A stretch of DNA of 64,000 nt from Saccharibacillus endophyticus (GTDB lineage Bacteria > Bacillota > Bacilli > Paenibacillales > Paenibacillaceae), in the NCBI RefSeq assembly GCF_013185185.1, contig NZ_JAAZWE010000003.1, forward strand, positions 186,001 to 250,000, in the 5' to 3' direction. Position 1 is the stretch's first letter. Every line of letters starts with the position of its first letter. Positions 24,218 to 33,659 of the stretch are shown here, in pieces. The notes under the pieces were generated by a model. It saw only the letters and a program-made list of their open reading frames with translations, did not search any database and was not told where the DNA came from. A program made the translations under genes and the position numbers.

Positions 24218-25213
24218 ATGACGAATGGAGGAATGGACGTGTCGCAGCATACGCATTTTCAGGGCTTTGATCTTACTGATTTTTGGGATGAATATGATGG
24301 ATATACCAGTGCCGAGGAAGTTACGGATGAGCGGATCGCAGAAACAGAACGCCTGCTCGGTTACAAGCTGCCTCTGTCTTATGTCGAACTGATTCGCACA
24401 AAAAACGGCGGCAGCCCGGTTAACGTTTGTTTTCCCATGGATGAAGACGAAGGCTATATCGCGATTAGCGCGATCTGCGGCATCGGAGGAGAATGGGGAA
24501 TCGATTCGGATTCGCTCGGCAGTCGCCATATGATCGATAATTGGGGATACCCGGACATCGGCATCGTATTCGGCGAATGCCCTTCGGCCGGACATGACGC
24601 GATTATGTTCGATTACAGTCAATGCGGACCGCAGGGCGAGCCGCGGATCATTCATGTCGACGTGGAAGTCGGAGAAGGGGAAGAGCCGGTGCGTACTTTT
24701 TTGGCTTCGGATTTTGAGACCTTTATTCGCGGGCTTGTTCATGAAGACGTCTATGATACTTCGGAGGAAGACAAGCAGTTCGATCTGGAAAAAGCACGCC
24801 ATGCTCCGTTTACGCCGCTGCTTCAGCAGTTGTGCGTCTCGGCGGATTCGATCTTTCCGCAAGCGGAACAGACCCTTAGACGATTGGCAGAGTCGATCAT
24901 TGAGGAGAAAGGATTTTTTGCTCTGCATGCCGATCTCCGGTCGCATCTGATGTATGACTTGGAATTTCTTTTGTACGTGAATGCGGAAGGAGCCGTTGAA
25001 CGAGACGCTTATCTGGCCGCGTATGACAAAATGCTGGTATTCGGTCCGGGAGGAGCTTTTTCCACGGGCGGTTATGCTCCGGGCTTCGTGTCCGATTGGC
25101 TGGATGAACGGATAAAAAGCGGAAAGATCGTCGAGGTGACTGCCGATCGCAAGCTTGCTTTTGCAAAGGGATATTACCAGGGGATTCTTCGGCAGGCGGC
25201 AGAATATAGTTAA
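24218..25213 (+). CDS. SMI1/KNR4 family protein
   Basis: A 331-residue soluble protein. Residues about 28-165 match the SMI1/KNR4 (SUKH) pattern: an amphipathic start (TDERIAETERLLGYKLPLSY), the VELIRTKNGG segment and an acidic beta region ending in SDFETFIRGL. The remaining 160 residues are helical and unassigned. SUKH proteins often act as immunity proteins to contact-dependent toxins, but many are single genes of unknown role. No toxin gene is adjacent. A GTG at 24239, seven bases after GGAGG, has the best ribosome site, so the true protein may start there (324 residues). Confidence 0.8.
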   Translation: MTNGGMDVSQHTHFQGFDLTDFWDEYDGYTSAEEVTDERIAETERLLGYKLPLSYVELIRTKNGGSPVNVCFPMDEDEGYIAISAICGIGGEWGIDSDSLGSRHMIDNWGYPDIGIVFGECPSAGHDAIMFDYSQCGPQGEPRIIHVDVEVGEGEEPVRTFLASDFETFIRGLVHEDVYDTSEEDKQFDLEKARHAPFTPLLQQLCVSADSIFPQAEQTLRRLAESIIEEKGFFALHADLRSHLMYDLEFLLYVNAEGAVERDAYLAAYDKMLVFGPGGAFSTGGYAPGFVSDWLDERIKSGKIVEVTADRKLAFAKGYYQGILRQAAEYS

Positions 25214-25230
25214 ATCTTATAGCTTCGGGT

Positions 25231-25268
25231 AAGGCGTACTTCCAATCGTGAAAAGTACGCCTTTTTTT
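25231..25268 (+). terminator. terminator of the SMI1/KNR4 gene
   Basis: AAGGCGTACTT pairs with AAGTACGCCTT, then a run of T. Confidence 0.88.
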
Positions 25269-25401
25269 GTTGGTTATTTTTGGAATATTTTCATTCAAGA
25301 AAAGATCATAGTTACTTACGTTTTTTGGGTAATAGAATATACATAGTCGGCAACCCTAGCTTCGCTTTGCCGAATTCGCGCTTTTCACAAGGAGGCTCAA
25401 C

Positions 25402-27138
25402 ATGTCGAAACAACTAGACGCAGCCCGTTCATCCAAGCAGCTTCAAACGGACATGCACTGGAAAGAAAATATCGTTTACGAAATTTACGTGCGAAGCTTC
25501 AACGACAGCAACGGCGACGGCATCGGCGACCTGCGCGGCGTTTTGGAAAAGATCGATTATATCGCCGACCTCGGCGTCACCGCGGTCTGGTTGTCGCCGA
25601 TCTTCGATTCCCCGAACCGGGATTACGGCTACGACGTGATCGACTACCGCAATATCCATCCCGAATACGGCACGATGGAAGACTTCGACGAGCTGCTGCA
25701 AGCTTTCCACGAGCGCGATATTCGCTTGATCATGGAGATCGTCCCGAATCATACTTCCAGCGACCACCCTTGGTTCCGCGAAGCGCTGAAAGGAAAAGAT
25801 AATCCGTACCGCGATTATTATATTTGGCGTCCCGGCAGCGAAGACGGAGGACCTCCGAACAACTGGACATCTTTCCTCGGCGATTCCTCCTGGAAATATC
25901 ACGAAGAAACGGGCGAATATTATTTGCATACGTACGCCTGGCACCAGCCCGATCTGAACTGGGAAAATCCGAAAGTGCGCGAGGAAATTTGCGGCGCGAT
26001 GGATTTTTGGCTGGAAAAAGGCACGGACGGCTTCCGGATCGATACCGCGAACGTATTGTCCAAGGATATGCGATTCCCCGATACCGACGAGACGGAGCGC
26101 ATCCAGGGCAGCGGCGAACCTTTTTACAAAAACGGTCCGCATATCCATGGATATCTGCGCGAAATGCGGGAAAAGGTCTTTTCCCGTTACCCGATCTTCA
26201 CGATGGGCGAGTCGTCGCAGGTCGAATTGGAAGACGTCGAAAAATACACGCTGCCGGAGCGCCGCGAACTGGATCTGATCCTGATGATCGAAGCGTCCAA
26301 AATCTGCGACGAGTCGAACGATATGTGGCAGTCCAAGCCGTGGGAGCTGCGCCATATGAAAGACATCATGCGCAAATGGCTCAAAGACCTGCACGACGAA
26401 GCCTGGATCGGCATGTATCTCAGCAATCACGACCATGTGCGGATGGTTTCGTACCTGGGCGACGACGAAGAGCACCGCGAACAATCGGCCAAGATGTTGT
26501 CCGTGTTCCTGATGACGCTGCGCGGCACGCCGAACTTGCTGCAGGGCGAAGAGCTGGGGATGACCAACGCGCACTTTTTCAGCACTATCGACGATATCAA
26601 GGAGCAGCAGGCGCTGGCCTACTATAAGCTGATGGTCGACGAACGAGGCGAAGACCCGGAAACGATCTTGCGCCGCGTGCTGAAAAAGAACCGCGACCAC
26701 AGCCGCACCCCGATGCAGTGGACCGACGAAGGCGGAGCCGGATTCACGACCGGCAAGCCTTGGCAGCGGATCAACCCGAACAAGTCGGAAATCAACGCTG
26801 CGCAGCAGGAAAACGATCCGGATTCCGTGCTGAACCTGTACCGCCGGATGATCCGCCTGCGCCGCGACCACCCCGTGCTGACGCTCGGAACCTACGAACC
26901 GGTGCTGGACGACCACGAACATATTTATGCGTACCTGCGCGAAAATGACGAAGAAAGCTGGCTGGTCGTGCTCAATTTCTCCCGTACCGCGACGCAGGTC
27001 GAACTTCCTTTCGATCTTCGCGACCGGTTAACCGAAGCCGACTGCGCCGTCTGCTCCGACGAATCCAAGCTGCAAGACCTTTCCCGAGGTTCAGCCGACT
27101 TGGACGCCTACGCGTATTTCGTTTTCAAACTCAACTAA
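25402..27138 (+). CDS. alpha-glucosidase (GH13, oligo-1,6-glucosidase type)
   Basis: A 578-residue cytoplasmic hydrolase of alpha-linked gluco-oligosaccharides. The GH13 conserved regions are complete: EIVPNHTS, DGFRIDTAN with nucleophile Asp214, MGESSQ with acid/base Glu270, and SNHDHVR with Asp344. A C-terminal beta domain follows after about residue 480. The size and the PNRDYGYDVIDY region match oligo-1,6-glucosidase and alpha-glucosidase enzymes. The ATG follows AAGGAGG. No transporter is linked. Exact preference (alpha-1,4, alpha-1,6, trehalose-6-phosphate or sucrose) is not determined from the sequence. Confidence 0.92.
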   Translation: MSKQLDAARSSKQLQTDMHWKENIVYEIYVRSFNDSNGDGIGDLRGVLEKIDYIADLGVTAVWLSPIFDSPNRDYGYDVIDYRNIHPEYGTMEDFDELLQAFHERDIRLIMEIVPNHTSSDHPWFREALKGKDNPYRDYYIWRPGSEDGGPPNNWTSFLGDSSWKYHEETGEYYLHTYAWHQPDLNWENPKVREEICGAMDFWLEKGTDGFRIDTANVLSKDMRFPDTDETERIQGSGEPFYKNGPHIHGYLREMREKVFSRYPIFTMGESSQVELEDVEKYTLPERRELDLILMIEASKICDESNDMWQSKPWELRHMKDIMRKWLKDLHDEAWIGMYLSNHDHVRMVSYLGDDEEHREQSAKMLSVFLMTLRGTPNLLQGEELGMTNAHFFSTIDDIKEQQALAYYKLMVDERGEDPETILRRVLKKNRDHSRTPMQWTDEGGAGFTTGKPWQRINPNKSEINAAQQENDPDSVLNLYRRMIRLRRDHPVLTLGTYEPVLDDHEHIYAYLRENDEESWLVVLNFSRTATQVELPFDLRDRLTEADCAVCSDESKLQDLSRGSADLDAYAYFVFKLN

Positions 27139-27177
27139 TCCTTATTTCACTCACCACCTAAACTTTTCCTTTCGCAT

Positions 27178-27203
27178 GAGCCGTCCCGAGATCGGGACGG
27201 CTC
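27178..27203 (+). terminator. hairpin, probable terminator of the alpha-glucosidase gene
   Basis: GAGCCGTCCCGA pairs perfectly with TCGGGACGGCTC around two bases, 40 bp after the stop codon. The following T content is weak. Confidence 0.6.
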
Positions 27204-27284
27204 AACGCATTTCAAAGGTTTTGAATTTTTCCCGCAGCCTTTCAGCTTTCCTTATGAACAGGACTTCCGTCCCAAAACCTGTTT

Positions 27285-27313
27285 TTGGAAAATTCCCGAT
27301 CAAGCGCTATACT
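27285..27313 (+). promoter_or_regulatory. promoter of the hexosaminidase gene
   Basis: TTGGAA (27285-27290), a 17-bp spacer and TATACT (27308-27313) lie 43 bp upstream of the ATG. Confidence 0.6.
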
Positions 27314-27355
27314 AACGGAAAAGAGTCATCCATTCCCAGATTAAGAGGTGAACCC

Positions 27356-28876
27356 ATGAACAATATGCAGGCTTACGAAAGCGTTACAGTCCCAGGAACC
27401 AGGCGGCACCTGAAAACAGAAGAAGGCCGTTGGAGACCCGAAGCGAATTCCGCTTTATTGGTATTTCGACAAGAAACCGCGGCGGCCGACGAAGGTCAGC
27501 TGCACGGGGTATTGGAAGCGGCAGAGACGGTGCGGGCCGCATTCGCCGCGCTTGGCGTTTTTGCCGCTCCGGCAAGACTCGGCCTGCCGCGCGAAGCAAA
27601 ATCGGGCGATCTGCTGATCGAACTGGGAACGGTCCCGGGAACGGCGAATCCGGAAGCGTACCGTTTAGAGATCAGGGAATACGTTCGGCTGGTCGCTTCC
27701 GACGCCCGGTCAGCTTTGCATGGGCTGCGTACCGTTCATCAGCTGTTGTCCTCGACGAAATGCGAATTGGCGTACGGCGCGATCGAGGATGAACCGATTA
27801 TGGGAGAGCGTGCGCTGCATTTGGATATCGGGCGCAAGTTTTATACGCAGGAATGGATTTTGGAACGGATTCGGGAAATGTCCGTGCTGAAACTGAATAC
27901 GCTGCAGCTGCATTTTTCCGAGAATGAAGGCTTTACGTTCGAGAGCGAGCGTCATCCGGAGGCGATGTCGGAACGTTACCTGACCAAAGCGCAGATCGCG
28001 GAAATCATCGAAGAAGCGCGCACGCACCGCATTACGCTGATTCCTTCGCTCGATTCGCCGGGACATCTCGGTTGGGCGCTGCGCGATCGTCCGGAATGGC
28101 TGCTCAAAAACAAAGCCGGAGAAATAGCGAAAGGCGCGCTCGATATCACCAATCATGAAGCCGTCGCTTTCGTCATGGACCTGATCGACGAATACGCCGA
28201 GCTGTTCGCGGACAGTCCGTACTTCCATATCGGCGGCGACGAATTTATCGACTTCGGCAAGTTCGACGATTATCCGCAGCTCGGCGGATATGCGCGCGAA
28301 AAGCTGGGCATCGAAGGCGGAACGGGCGTGGACGCTTATGTGGCGTACTTGAACGACGTCGCGCGGCGCTTGGAAGACAAAGGCTTCGCCGTGCGCGTTT
28401 GGAACGACGGTTTGTACCGCGACGACCTGGAGCAGAAGGTGACCCTCAAACCCTCCGTGCAGATTGCGTACTGGACCAAATGGGACCGGAAAATGGCGCC
28501 CGCGCAGACGTTTCTGGACAAAGGGCATGAGCTGATCAATTTCAACGACGCTTTCTTCTATTATGTGCTGGGCGAAAACGCGGGGTATATGTATCCGACG
28601 GGAGAAAAGGTCTACGAAGGCTGGAGTCCGGGCGTGCTGCCGAGAATCGCCGAAGGACAGCCGCAGGAATGGACGATGCCGTATCCGGAAGGACTGCTGG
28701 GATGTTCGTTCTCGGTCTGGTCCGACAAACCGAATATGCAGACCGCGGAAGCGGTAGCGTCGGGAATCCGCGAGCCGCTGCGCGCGATGGCGGAAAAAGC
28801 CTGGACGGGCGAGAAGCGGTACGCGACCTACGAGGAATTCGCCGAAGCTTGCCGGGCCGCGGGGTTGGAAGGCTGA
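27356..28876 (+). CDS. beta-N-acetylhexosaminidase (GH20)
   Basis: The ATG at 27356 follows AGAGGTG, giving 506 residues without a signal peptide, so the enzyme is cytoplasmic. An N-terminal GH20b-type domain (about 1-130) is followed by the catalytic barrel. The catalytic pair is Asp295-Glu296 in HIGGDEF. The MSVLKLNTLQLHFSENEGF and IPSLDSPGHLGWAL blocks are typical of family 20. It should release GlcNAc or GalNAc from chitin fragments, glycans or cell-wall pieces taken up by the cell. It has its own promoter and terminator. Confidence 0.92.
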   Translation: MNNMQAYESVTVPGTRRHLKTEEGRWRPEANSALLVFRQETAAADEGQLHGVLEAAETVRAAFAALGVFAAPARLGLPREAKSGDLLIELGTVPGTANPEAYRLEIREYVRLVASDARSALHGLRTVHQLLSSTKCELAYGAIEDEPIMGERALHLDIGRKFYTQEWILERIREMSVLKLNTLQLHFSENEGFTFESERHPEAMSERYLTKAQIAEIIEEARTHRITLIPSLDSPGHLGWALRDRPEWLLKNKAGEIAKGALDITNHEAVAFVMDLIDEYAELFADSPYFHIGGDEFIDFGKFDDYPQLGGYAREKLGIEGGTGVDAYVAYLNDVARRLEDKGFAVRVWNDGLYRDDLEQKVTLKPSVQIAYWTKWDRKMAPAQTFLDKGHELINFNDAFFYYVLGENAGYMYPTGEKVYEGWSPGVLPRIAEGQPQEWTMPYPEGLLGCSFSVWSDKPNMQTAEAVASGIREPLRAMAEKAWTGEKRYATYEEFAEACRAAGLEG

Positions 28877-28901
28877 CGCCGCAAGGTTGACGAACGGAGC
28901 C

Positions 28902-28945
28902 AAAGCGACGAGTTTCCGAAGCATCGGAACGATTCGTCGCTTTTT
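28902..28945 (+). terminator. terminator of the hexosaminidase gene
   Basis: AAAGCGACGA pairs with TCGTCGCTTTTT; an inner GTTTCCGA/TCGGAAC stem completes it. Confidence 0.85.
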
Positions 28946-29044
28946 GCGTGGAAAAAGCAAGCCGGCGTCGTCTATACGGGGAAAAGCGCGAAATCCGCCG
29001 GTACCGCCGCGTTTCGCCAAACCAGCATAAGAGGAGAATCGAAC

Positions 29045-29764
29045 ATGTATACCATTTTGATCGTCGAAGACGATCCCAAGATCGCGGAGCTGCTTCGCGC
29101 GAATATCGAAAAATACGGCTACTTTGCAAAAGTGGCGGACGACTTTGAACGGATCGTCGAGACGTTTCGCGAGTCCGGCGCCCAACTGGTGCTGCTCGAC
29201 GTGAATCTGCCCAAATACGACGGCTTTTACTGGTGTCGGCAGATTCGGTCGGAATCCGTTTGTCCCATTTTGTTCATCTCCGCGCGGGACGGACAGATGG
29301 ACCAGGTGATGGCGCTGGAAAACGGGGCGGACGATTATATCACCAAGCCGTTTCATTACGAGATCGTTCTCGCGAAAATCCGCAGCCATCTGCGCCGGGC
29401 TTACGGCGAATACGCGGCCGGGCCGGAAGAGAAAAAGGTGGAGGCGGGCGGACTTCTTTTGTATCCCGAACGTCTGTCGCTGGTGTGCGGGGAGCGGTCG
29501 GCCGAGCTGAGCCAGAAGGAAACGCTGCTGATCGACGCGCTGATGCGCCGGGAAGGCCGGGTGGTCGGCCGCGACCGCCTGCTGGGGCTGATGTGGGAAG
29601 ATCATCATTTCATCGACGACAACACGCTGAACGTCTACGTCGCCCGGATGCGCAAAAAGCTGAAAGAATTGGACGCGACGGCCAGCATCGAAGTGGTTCG
29701 GGGAGCCGGATATGTATTAAGCGTGCCTGACTCCGAAAAGAACGAAGCGGGCCGCGAGCCATGA
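29045..29764 (+). CDS. OmpR-family response regulator (BceR type)
   Basis: A 239-residue two-component regulator. The receiver domain (1-120) has the acidic pocket VEDD, phospho-acceptor Asp52 in LLDVNLP, and a conserved Lys in ITKPF. A winged-helix DNA-binding domain (about 135-230) ends with VRGAGYVL. It overlaps the histidine kinase gene by 4 bp (ATGA) and is followed by a BceAB-type transporter. This order is the classic peptide-antibiotic resistance module of Firmicutes, so its target should be the transporter promoter. A candidate binding site lies at 30771-30784. Confidence 0.93.
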   Translation: MYTILIVEDDPKIAELLRANIEKYGYFAKVADDFERIVETFRESGAQLVLLDVNLPKYDGFYWCRQIRSESVCPILFISARDGQMDQVMALENGADDYITKPFHYEIVLAKIRSHLRRAYGEYAAGPEEKKVEAGGLLLYPERLSLVCGERSAELSQKETLLIDALMRREGRVVGRDRLLGLMWEDHHFIDDNTLNVYVARMRKKLKELDATASIEVVRGAGYVLSVPDSEKNEAGREP

Positions 29765-30795
29765 AGCTGTTTTGGCGCGAGCATATTCCGCTCATCTCTT
29801 TTTTCGTGCTGCAAGCGCTGCTCGTTTCGCTGCTTTATTGGCTCAGCGGGGAAAACCGTCCGCTTTCCGTCATGCTGTACGGCCTTCTGCTGAGCACGGC
29901 GGCGCTGGCCGGTTACCTGGCTTATCGCTGTATCGCGCTGCGGCGCATGTACCGGCGCCTCGCCGATCCTTCCGTGCCGCGCGGCGAGCGGTTGGAGACG
30001 CTCGGCGAAGCGCCGCTGGCCGAAGCGGTCGCGGGGCTGATCCGCGTCTATGACCGCGAATACGAGGAAGAGCTTGCGGCGCGCCGCAGCGCGATGGAAC
30101 GGCACGCGACGTTCATCGGACGCTGGGTGCATCAGATGAAGACGCCGCTGTCCGTGCTGCAATTGTCCGCGCAGGAGATCGAAGACGAAGATTTGGCGGA
30201 TAGCGTCCGCGAGGAGTTGGATCGGCTGCGTCAGGGTCTGGAGACGGTGATCTACACGTCCCGCCTGGAACGGTTCGAACAGGATTTGGCCGTGGAACGG
30301 GTTGTTCTGGCCGTGCCCGTTCACGAAGCGCTGGCCGAACAGCGCCGATTGTTCATCAAGCGCCGCATCTCGCCCGTTATCGAGATCGACGAAGAAACCG
30401 AAGTCTACACCGACCGCAAATGGCTGCGGTTTATTTTGGGACAAATTTTGACCAATGCGGTGCATTATACCGAAGGTATTGGCAAAAAAGTGCGGATTCG
30501 CGCTTACCGCCGGGGAGCGGATCAGGTTCTCGAGATCTCGGACGAAGGGATCGGCATCGCGCCGGAGGATGTGAATCGGGTATTCAATCCTTATTTTACC
30601 GGGCAGAGAGGACGGCAGTACAAAGAATCGACGGGGATGGGGCTTTATCTGGTGAGCGAGATTTGCCGGAATCTGGACCACGGCGTCGAGCTGGAATCGC
30701 AGCCGGGAACCGGAACGGCGGTGCGGATCGTGTTCCGCGAAGCGGCTGCCGCTTTTTCCGAACATAACCTTAACGAACATGTAAGGCGGCGTTAA
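29761..30795 (+). CDS. intramembrane-sensing histidine kinase (BceS type)
   Basis: A 344-residue sensor kinase with two membrane spans (about 10-28 and 37-58) joined by only a few residues, the hallmark of intramembrane-sensing kinases that receive their signal from the partner ABC transporter. The phospho-acceptor is His124 in RWVHQMKTPL. The ATPase domain shows NAVHYTEG (N box), DEGIGI (G1) and STGMGLYL (G2). It overlaps the response regulator gene by 4 bp. Its last codons contain the candidate BceR box for the downstream operon. Confidence 0.93.
   Translation: MKLFWREHIPLISFFVLQALLVSLLYWLSGENRPLSVMLYGLLLSTAALAGYLAYRCIALRRMYRRLADPSVPRGERLETLGEAPLAEAVAGLIRVYDREYEEELAARRSAMERHATFIGRWVHQMKTPLSVLQLSAQEIEDEDLADSVREELDRLRQGLETVIYTSRLERFEQDLAVERVVLAVPVHEALAEQRRLFIKRRISPVIEIDEETEVYTDRKWLRFILGQILTNAVHYTEGIGKKVRIRAYRRGADQVLEISDEGIGIAPEDVNRVFNPYFTGQRGRQYKESTGMGLYLVSEICRNLDHGVELESQPGTGTAVRIVFREAAAAFSEHNLNEHVRRR
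30771..30784. promoter_or_regulatory. candidate BceR-type binding site
   Basis: TAACG-AACA-TGTAA matches the TNACA-N4-TGTAA consensus of BceR-like regulators with one mismatch. It lies 80 bp upstream of the transporter ATPase start, inside the 3' end of the kinase gene. A flanking CTTAAC/GTTAAG repeat (30769-30774, 30791-30796) surrounds it. Confidence 0.55.
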
Positions 30796-30863
30796 GAAGA
30801 ATCGATGGTTGTCCCCGAGCGCGTTCGCTTAGACTGGGAAGCAAAGGGAAAGGGGAGAAACGC

Positions 30864-31634
30864 ATGAACATTTTGGAAGCACGGAACCTGAACAAAGTCT
30901 ATCCCGGCAAAGTATCCACCCAAGCGCTGACGGATATCCATCTGACGATCGCGCAGGGCGAATTCGTCGGGATCATGGGACCTTCCGGCAGCGGCAAAAC
31001 GACGCTGCTCAACATGGTTTCCACCATCGATACGCCGAGCTCCGGCACGGTCAAGATCAACGGGCAGGACCCGTACGCGATGAAACGCAACGAGCTGGCG
31101 AAATTCCGGCGCCGCGAATTGGGGTTCGTTTTTCAGGACTTCAACCTGCTCGATACGCTCACCGTAGCGGAAAACATCGTGCTGCCGCTGACGCTCGACA
31201 ACGTGAAACTGAAAGAAATGGACGAACGCCTGCACCGGATCGCGAACCGGCTCGGCATCGCGGATATATTGAACAGCCGCACTTACGAGATTTCGGGCGG
31301 GCAGCGGCAGCGCACCGCGATCGCCCGGGCGGTGATCGCCAACCCGTCGATCCTGCTCGCGGACGAACCGACGGGCGCGCTGGACTCCAACGCTTCGAGG
31401 ATCGTCATGGAATCGCTGGAAAGCCTGAACGGGCGCGAACGGACGACGGTCATGCTGGTTACCCACGACCCTCAGGCGGCGAGCTACTGCCACCGGATCG
31501 TGTTCATCAAGGACGGACGATTGGCGGCGGAGATCCACCGGGGAGAAAGCCGGCAGGCCTTTTTCCAAAAAATCATCGATACCTTATCTTTCTGGGGAGG
31601 GAACGCGCATGAACTTTCCTCGATTCGCGTATAA
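30864..31634 (+). CDS. ABC transporter ATPase (BceA type)
   Basis: A 256-residue ATPase with Walker A GPSGSGKTT (39-47), Q-loop FVFQDFNLLD, signature SGGQRQR and Walker B LLADEPTGALD. The FQDFNLLDTLTVAENI segment is typical of BceA/MacB-like ATPases that power detoxification of cell-wall-active peptide antibiotics and signal to the kinase. The ATG follows GGGGAGA. It overlaps the permease gene by 26 bp. Confidence 0.93.
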   Translation: MNILEARNLNKVYPGKVSTQALTDIHLTIAQGEFVGIMGPSGSGKTTLLNMVSTIDTPSSGTVKINGQDPYAMKRNELAKFRRRELGFVFQDFNLLDTLTVAENIVLPLTLDNVKLKEMDERLHRIANRLGIADILNSRTYEISGGQRQRTAIARAVIANPSILLADEPTGALDSNASRIVMESLESLNGRERTTVMLVTHDPQAASYCHRIVFIKDGRLAAEIHRGESRQAFFQKIIDTLSFWGGNAHELSSIRV

Positions 31635-33546
31635 CAACGTCAAGCGGAACGCGCGGGCTTATTTCGCTTACTTCCTCAGCAGCGCGTTCATGGTGATGAT
31701 CTTTTTCTCGTTCGCGGTGTTTATTTTCCATCCGCAGATCGTATCGGGCGAAATCCACCGGATGGCGAAAGCGGGCATGCAGGCGGCGGAATACGTTATT
31801 TTCGTGTTCGCGTTTTTCTTCGTGCTGTATTCGATCAGCGTGTTCCTGAAGTCGCGCAACAAAGAATTCGGGCTGCTGCTCATGCTCGGCGCCAAGCCTT
31901 CGCAGTTGAATCGGCTCGTGTTTTTGGAAAACATGATCATCGGCGCGGGAGCGATCGTCAGCGGGATCGGCGCGGGCCTGCTGCTGTCCAAGCTGTTCCT
32001 GCTGCTGGCGTCGCAAATCGCCGGCACGGAGACGCTGCCGTTCTATTGGCCGCTCAAAGCGATGCTGCTGACGGCGGGCGCGTTCGCGCTGCTGTTCCTC
32101 GCGATCTCGGTGCTGACGCTGCTGTTCGTGCGCAAGCATCGCGTATTGGAACTGATCAAAGGAAATGCCAAGCCGAAAAGCGAGCCGCAAGCATCGATCT
32201 GGCTCGTGCTGCTCGGCATCGCGCTGCTTGCTGCCGGATATTTCGCGCTGCGCACGGATGAAGTGAATCCCGCTTCGATTTTCGTCGCGGCCGGCACCGG
32301 TATCGCGGGAACCTACTTTTTCTATTCGCAGCTTTCGGTCGCATGCATGCGTATGCTCAAGCGCAGTCGCGCTTTCGTTTGGAAAGGAACCAATTTGCTA
32401 TGGATCTCGGAGCTGGCGTACAAAATCAAGGATAATGCCCGAATGCTGTTCCTCGTCACGGTAGTCACATCGGTGGCGTCGATGAGCGCCGGTTTCGCGG
32501 TGGCGCTCTCGCAGCAGGCGAAAGAGTCGTACGCGAACGACCCTTACGGGCTTAAAGTCAGTTATTACCGCGACGCGGAGCATAGGGAGGAAGAGGAACG
32601 AATCATCGCGGATACGCTGCGGGGCGCAGGCCTGGAGTACGAGATCACGGAAATCGCGAAAGTGAATGCCGTACTGGAAAACGACCCGGACGAACGGAGC
32701 CTTTATGCCGTATCCGCCGACAATTACAGCCAAGTCGTATCCGACTGGCAGACGCCTGTTTACCCGAACGGCTCGGAGTCGTCCGCTTTGCTGTTGATGC
32801 CGGACGGCTTCGTCTGGAAAAACGCTCCGGATAACGGAACACGGTGGAAATTCGAAGGCGTTGATACGCCGCTCGCGATCGAAACGGCAGCGGGCGGACC
32901 GGTATTCAGCGAAGCCCAGTGGTTGCCCCTGCTGGTTGTGCCAGACGAAGCGTACCGGGAAATGGAAGCTGCTGAAAAAGCGTTCAAAACGATCGAGGCG
33001 TATTATCGGATTCCCGCTTGGGACGCCGCCTCTTTTGATCCGAACGGCCAGGAAGCCCGGATCGGCGACGAACTCGTACGCCTGAGTCAAGGGCGGGAAG
33101 GCGGACAAAAGCCGTTCGAAAGCTTGGTTTCGAGCCGCGGCGCTTCTTATTTGAGCGGCTTGCAGTTCATGTCGGTATTCAGTTTTATCGGCGCTTTCGT
33201 CGCATTGATGTTCTCGCTGTCGTCGGCCAGCTTCCTGTACTTCAAACTGCACGCCGAATTGTCGAGGGACGCGGACATGTACCGGTCTTTGTCCAAAACA
33301 GGGCTCAGCATCGGCGAGATGAAGCGATCGGCCACGCTGCAAATCGCCATTCTCTTTTTCGTGCCGATCTTGGTATCCGCGATCCAGACTTTCGTGGTGT
33401 TGGACCCGATCTTGACGATGATCAGCGTACGCGGAATCATCAAGCCCGTGCTGATGACGTCTTCGGCTTTCCTGATCGCCCAAGCGGTATACTTCCTGCT
33501 GGTCAGAAGCCGATATTTGAGCCGGTTGAAACGGGTGATGGTGTAA
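31609..33546 (+). CDS. ABC transporter permease (BceB type, FtsX fold)
   Basis: A 645-residue permease with about ten membrane spans. A large extracytoplasmic domain of roughly 200 residues (about 310-520) lies between two of the later spans, the site that recognises peptide antibiotics or their lipid targets in BceB proteins. The N-terminal FARYN-like start (FPRFAYNNVKRNARAYFAYF) and FtsX domains are diagnostic. It completes the RS-AB module. The antibiotic it serves (bacitracin, nisin-like or other) cannot be read from the sequence. Confidence 0.92.
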   Translation: MNFPRFAYNNVKRNARAYFAYFLSSAFMVMIFFSFAVFIFHPQIVSGEIHRMAKAGMQAAEYVIFVFAFFFVLYSISVFLKSRNKEFGLLLMLGAKPSQLNRLVFLENMIIGAGAIVSGIGAGLLLSKLFLLLASQIAGTETLPFYWPLKAMLLTAGAFALLFLAISVLTLLFVRKHRVLELIKGNAKPKSEPQASIWLVLLGIALLAAGYFALRTDEVNPASIFVAAGTGIAGTYFFYSQLSVACMRMLKRSRAFVWKGTNLLWISELAYKIKDNARMLFLVTVVTSVASMSAGFAVALSQQAKESYANDPYGLKVSYYRDAEHREEEERIIADTLRGAGLEYEITEIAKVNAVLENDPDERSLYAVSADNYSQVVSDWQTPVYPNGSESSALLLMPDGFVWKNAPDNGTRWKFEGVDTPLAIETAAGGPVFSEAQWLPLLVVPDEAYREMEAAEKAFKTIEAYYRIPAWDAASFDPNGQEARIGDELVRLSQGREGGQKPFESLVSSRGASYLSGLQFMSVFSFIGAFVALMFSLSSASFLYFKLHAELSRDADMYRSLSKTGLSIGEMKRSATLQIAILFFVPILVSAIQTFVVLDPILTMISVRGIIKPVLMTSSAFLIAQAVYFLLVRSRYLSRLKRVMV

Positions 33547-33659
33547 CTTTTTGTTCCGGCCGCCATACTTGCATCCTGTTCATACTCCGTTTGCGGGTAC
33601 ACAATAGAAGACAATAAACCTTGCCTGCCAAAAGGCGCCCGCGAACGGAGGAAAAGAAA

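Noticed and set aside
25429..26922. Long minus-strand open frame under the alpha-glucosidase
   Set aside because: The plus-strand GH13 gene has all catalytic regions; the antisense frame has none of its own.
27176..27355. N-terminal extension of the hexosaminidase to 27176
   Set aside because: It starts inside a terminator hairpin, crosses the promoter at 27285-27313 and has no ribosome site. The ATG at 27356 has one.
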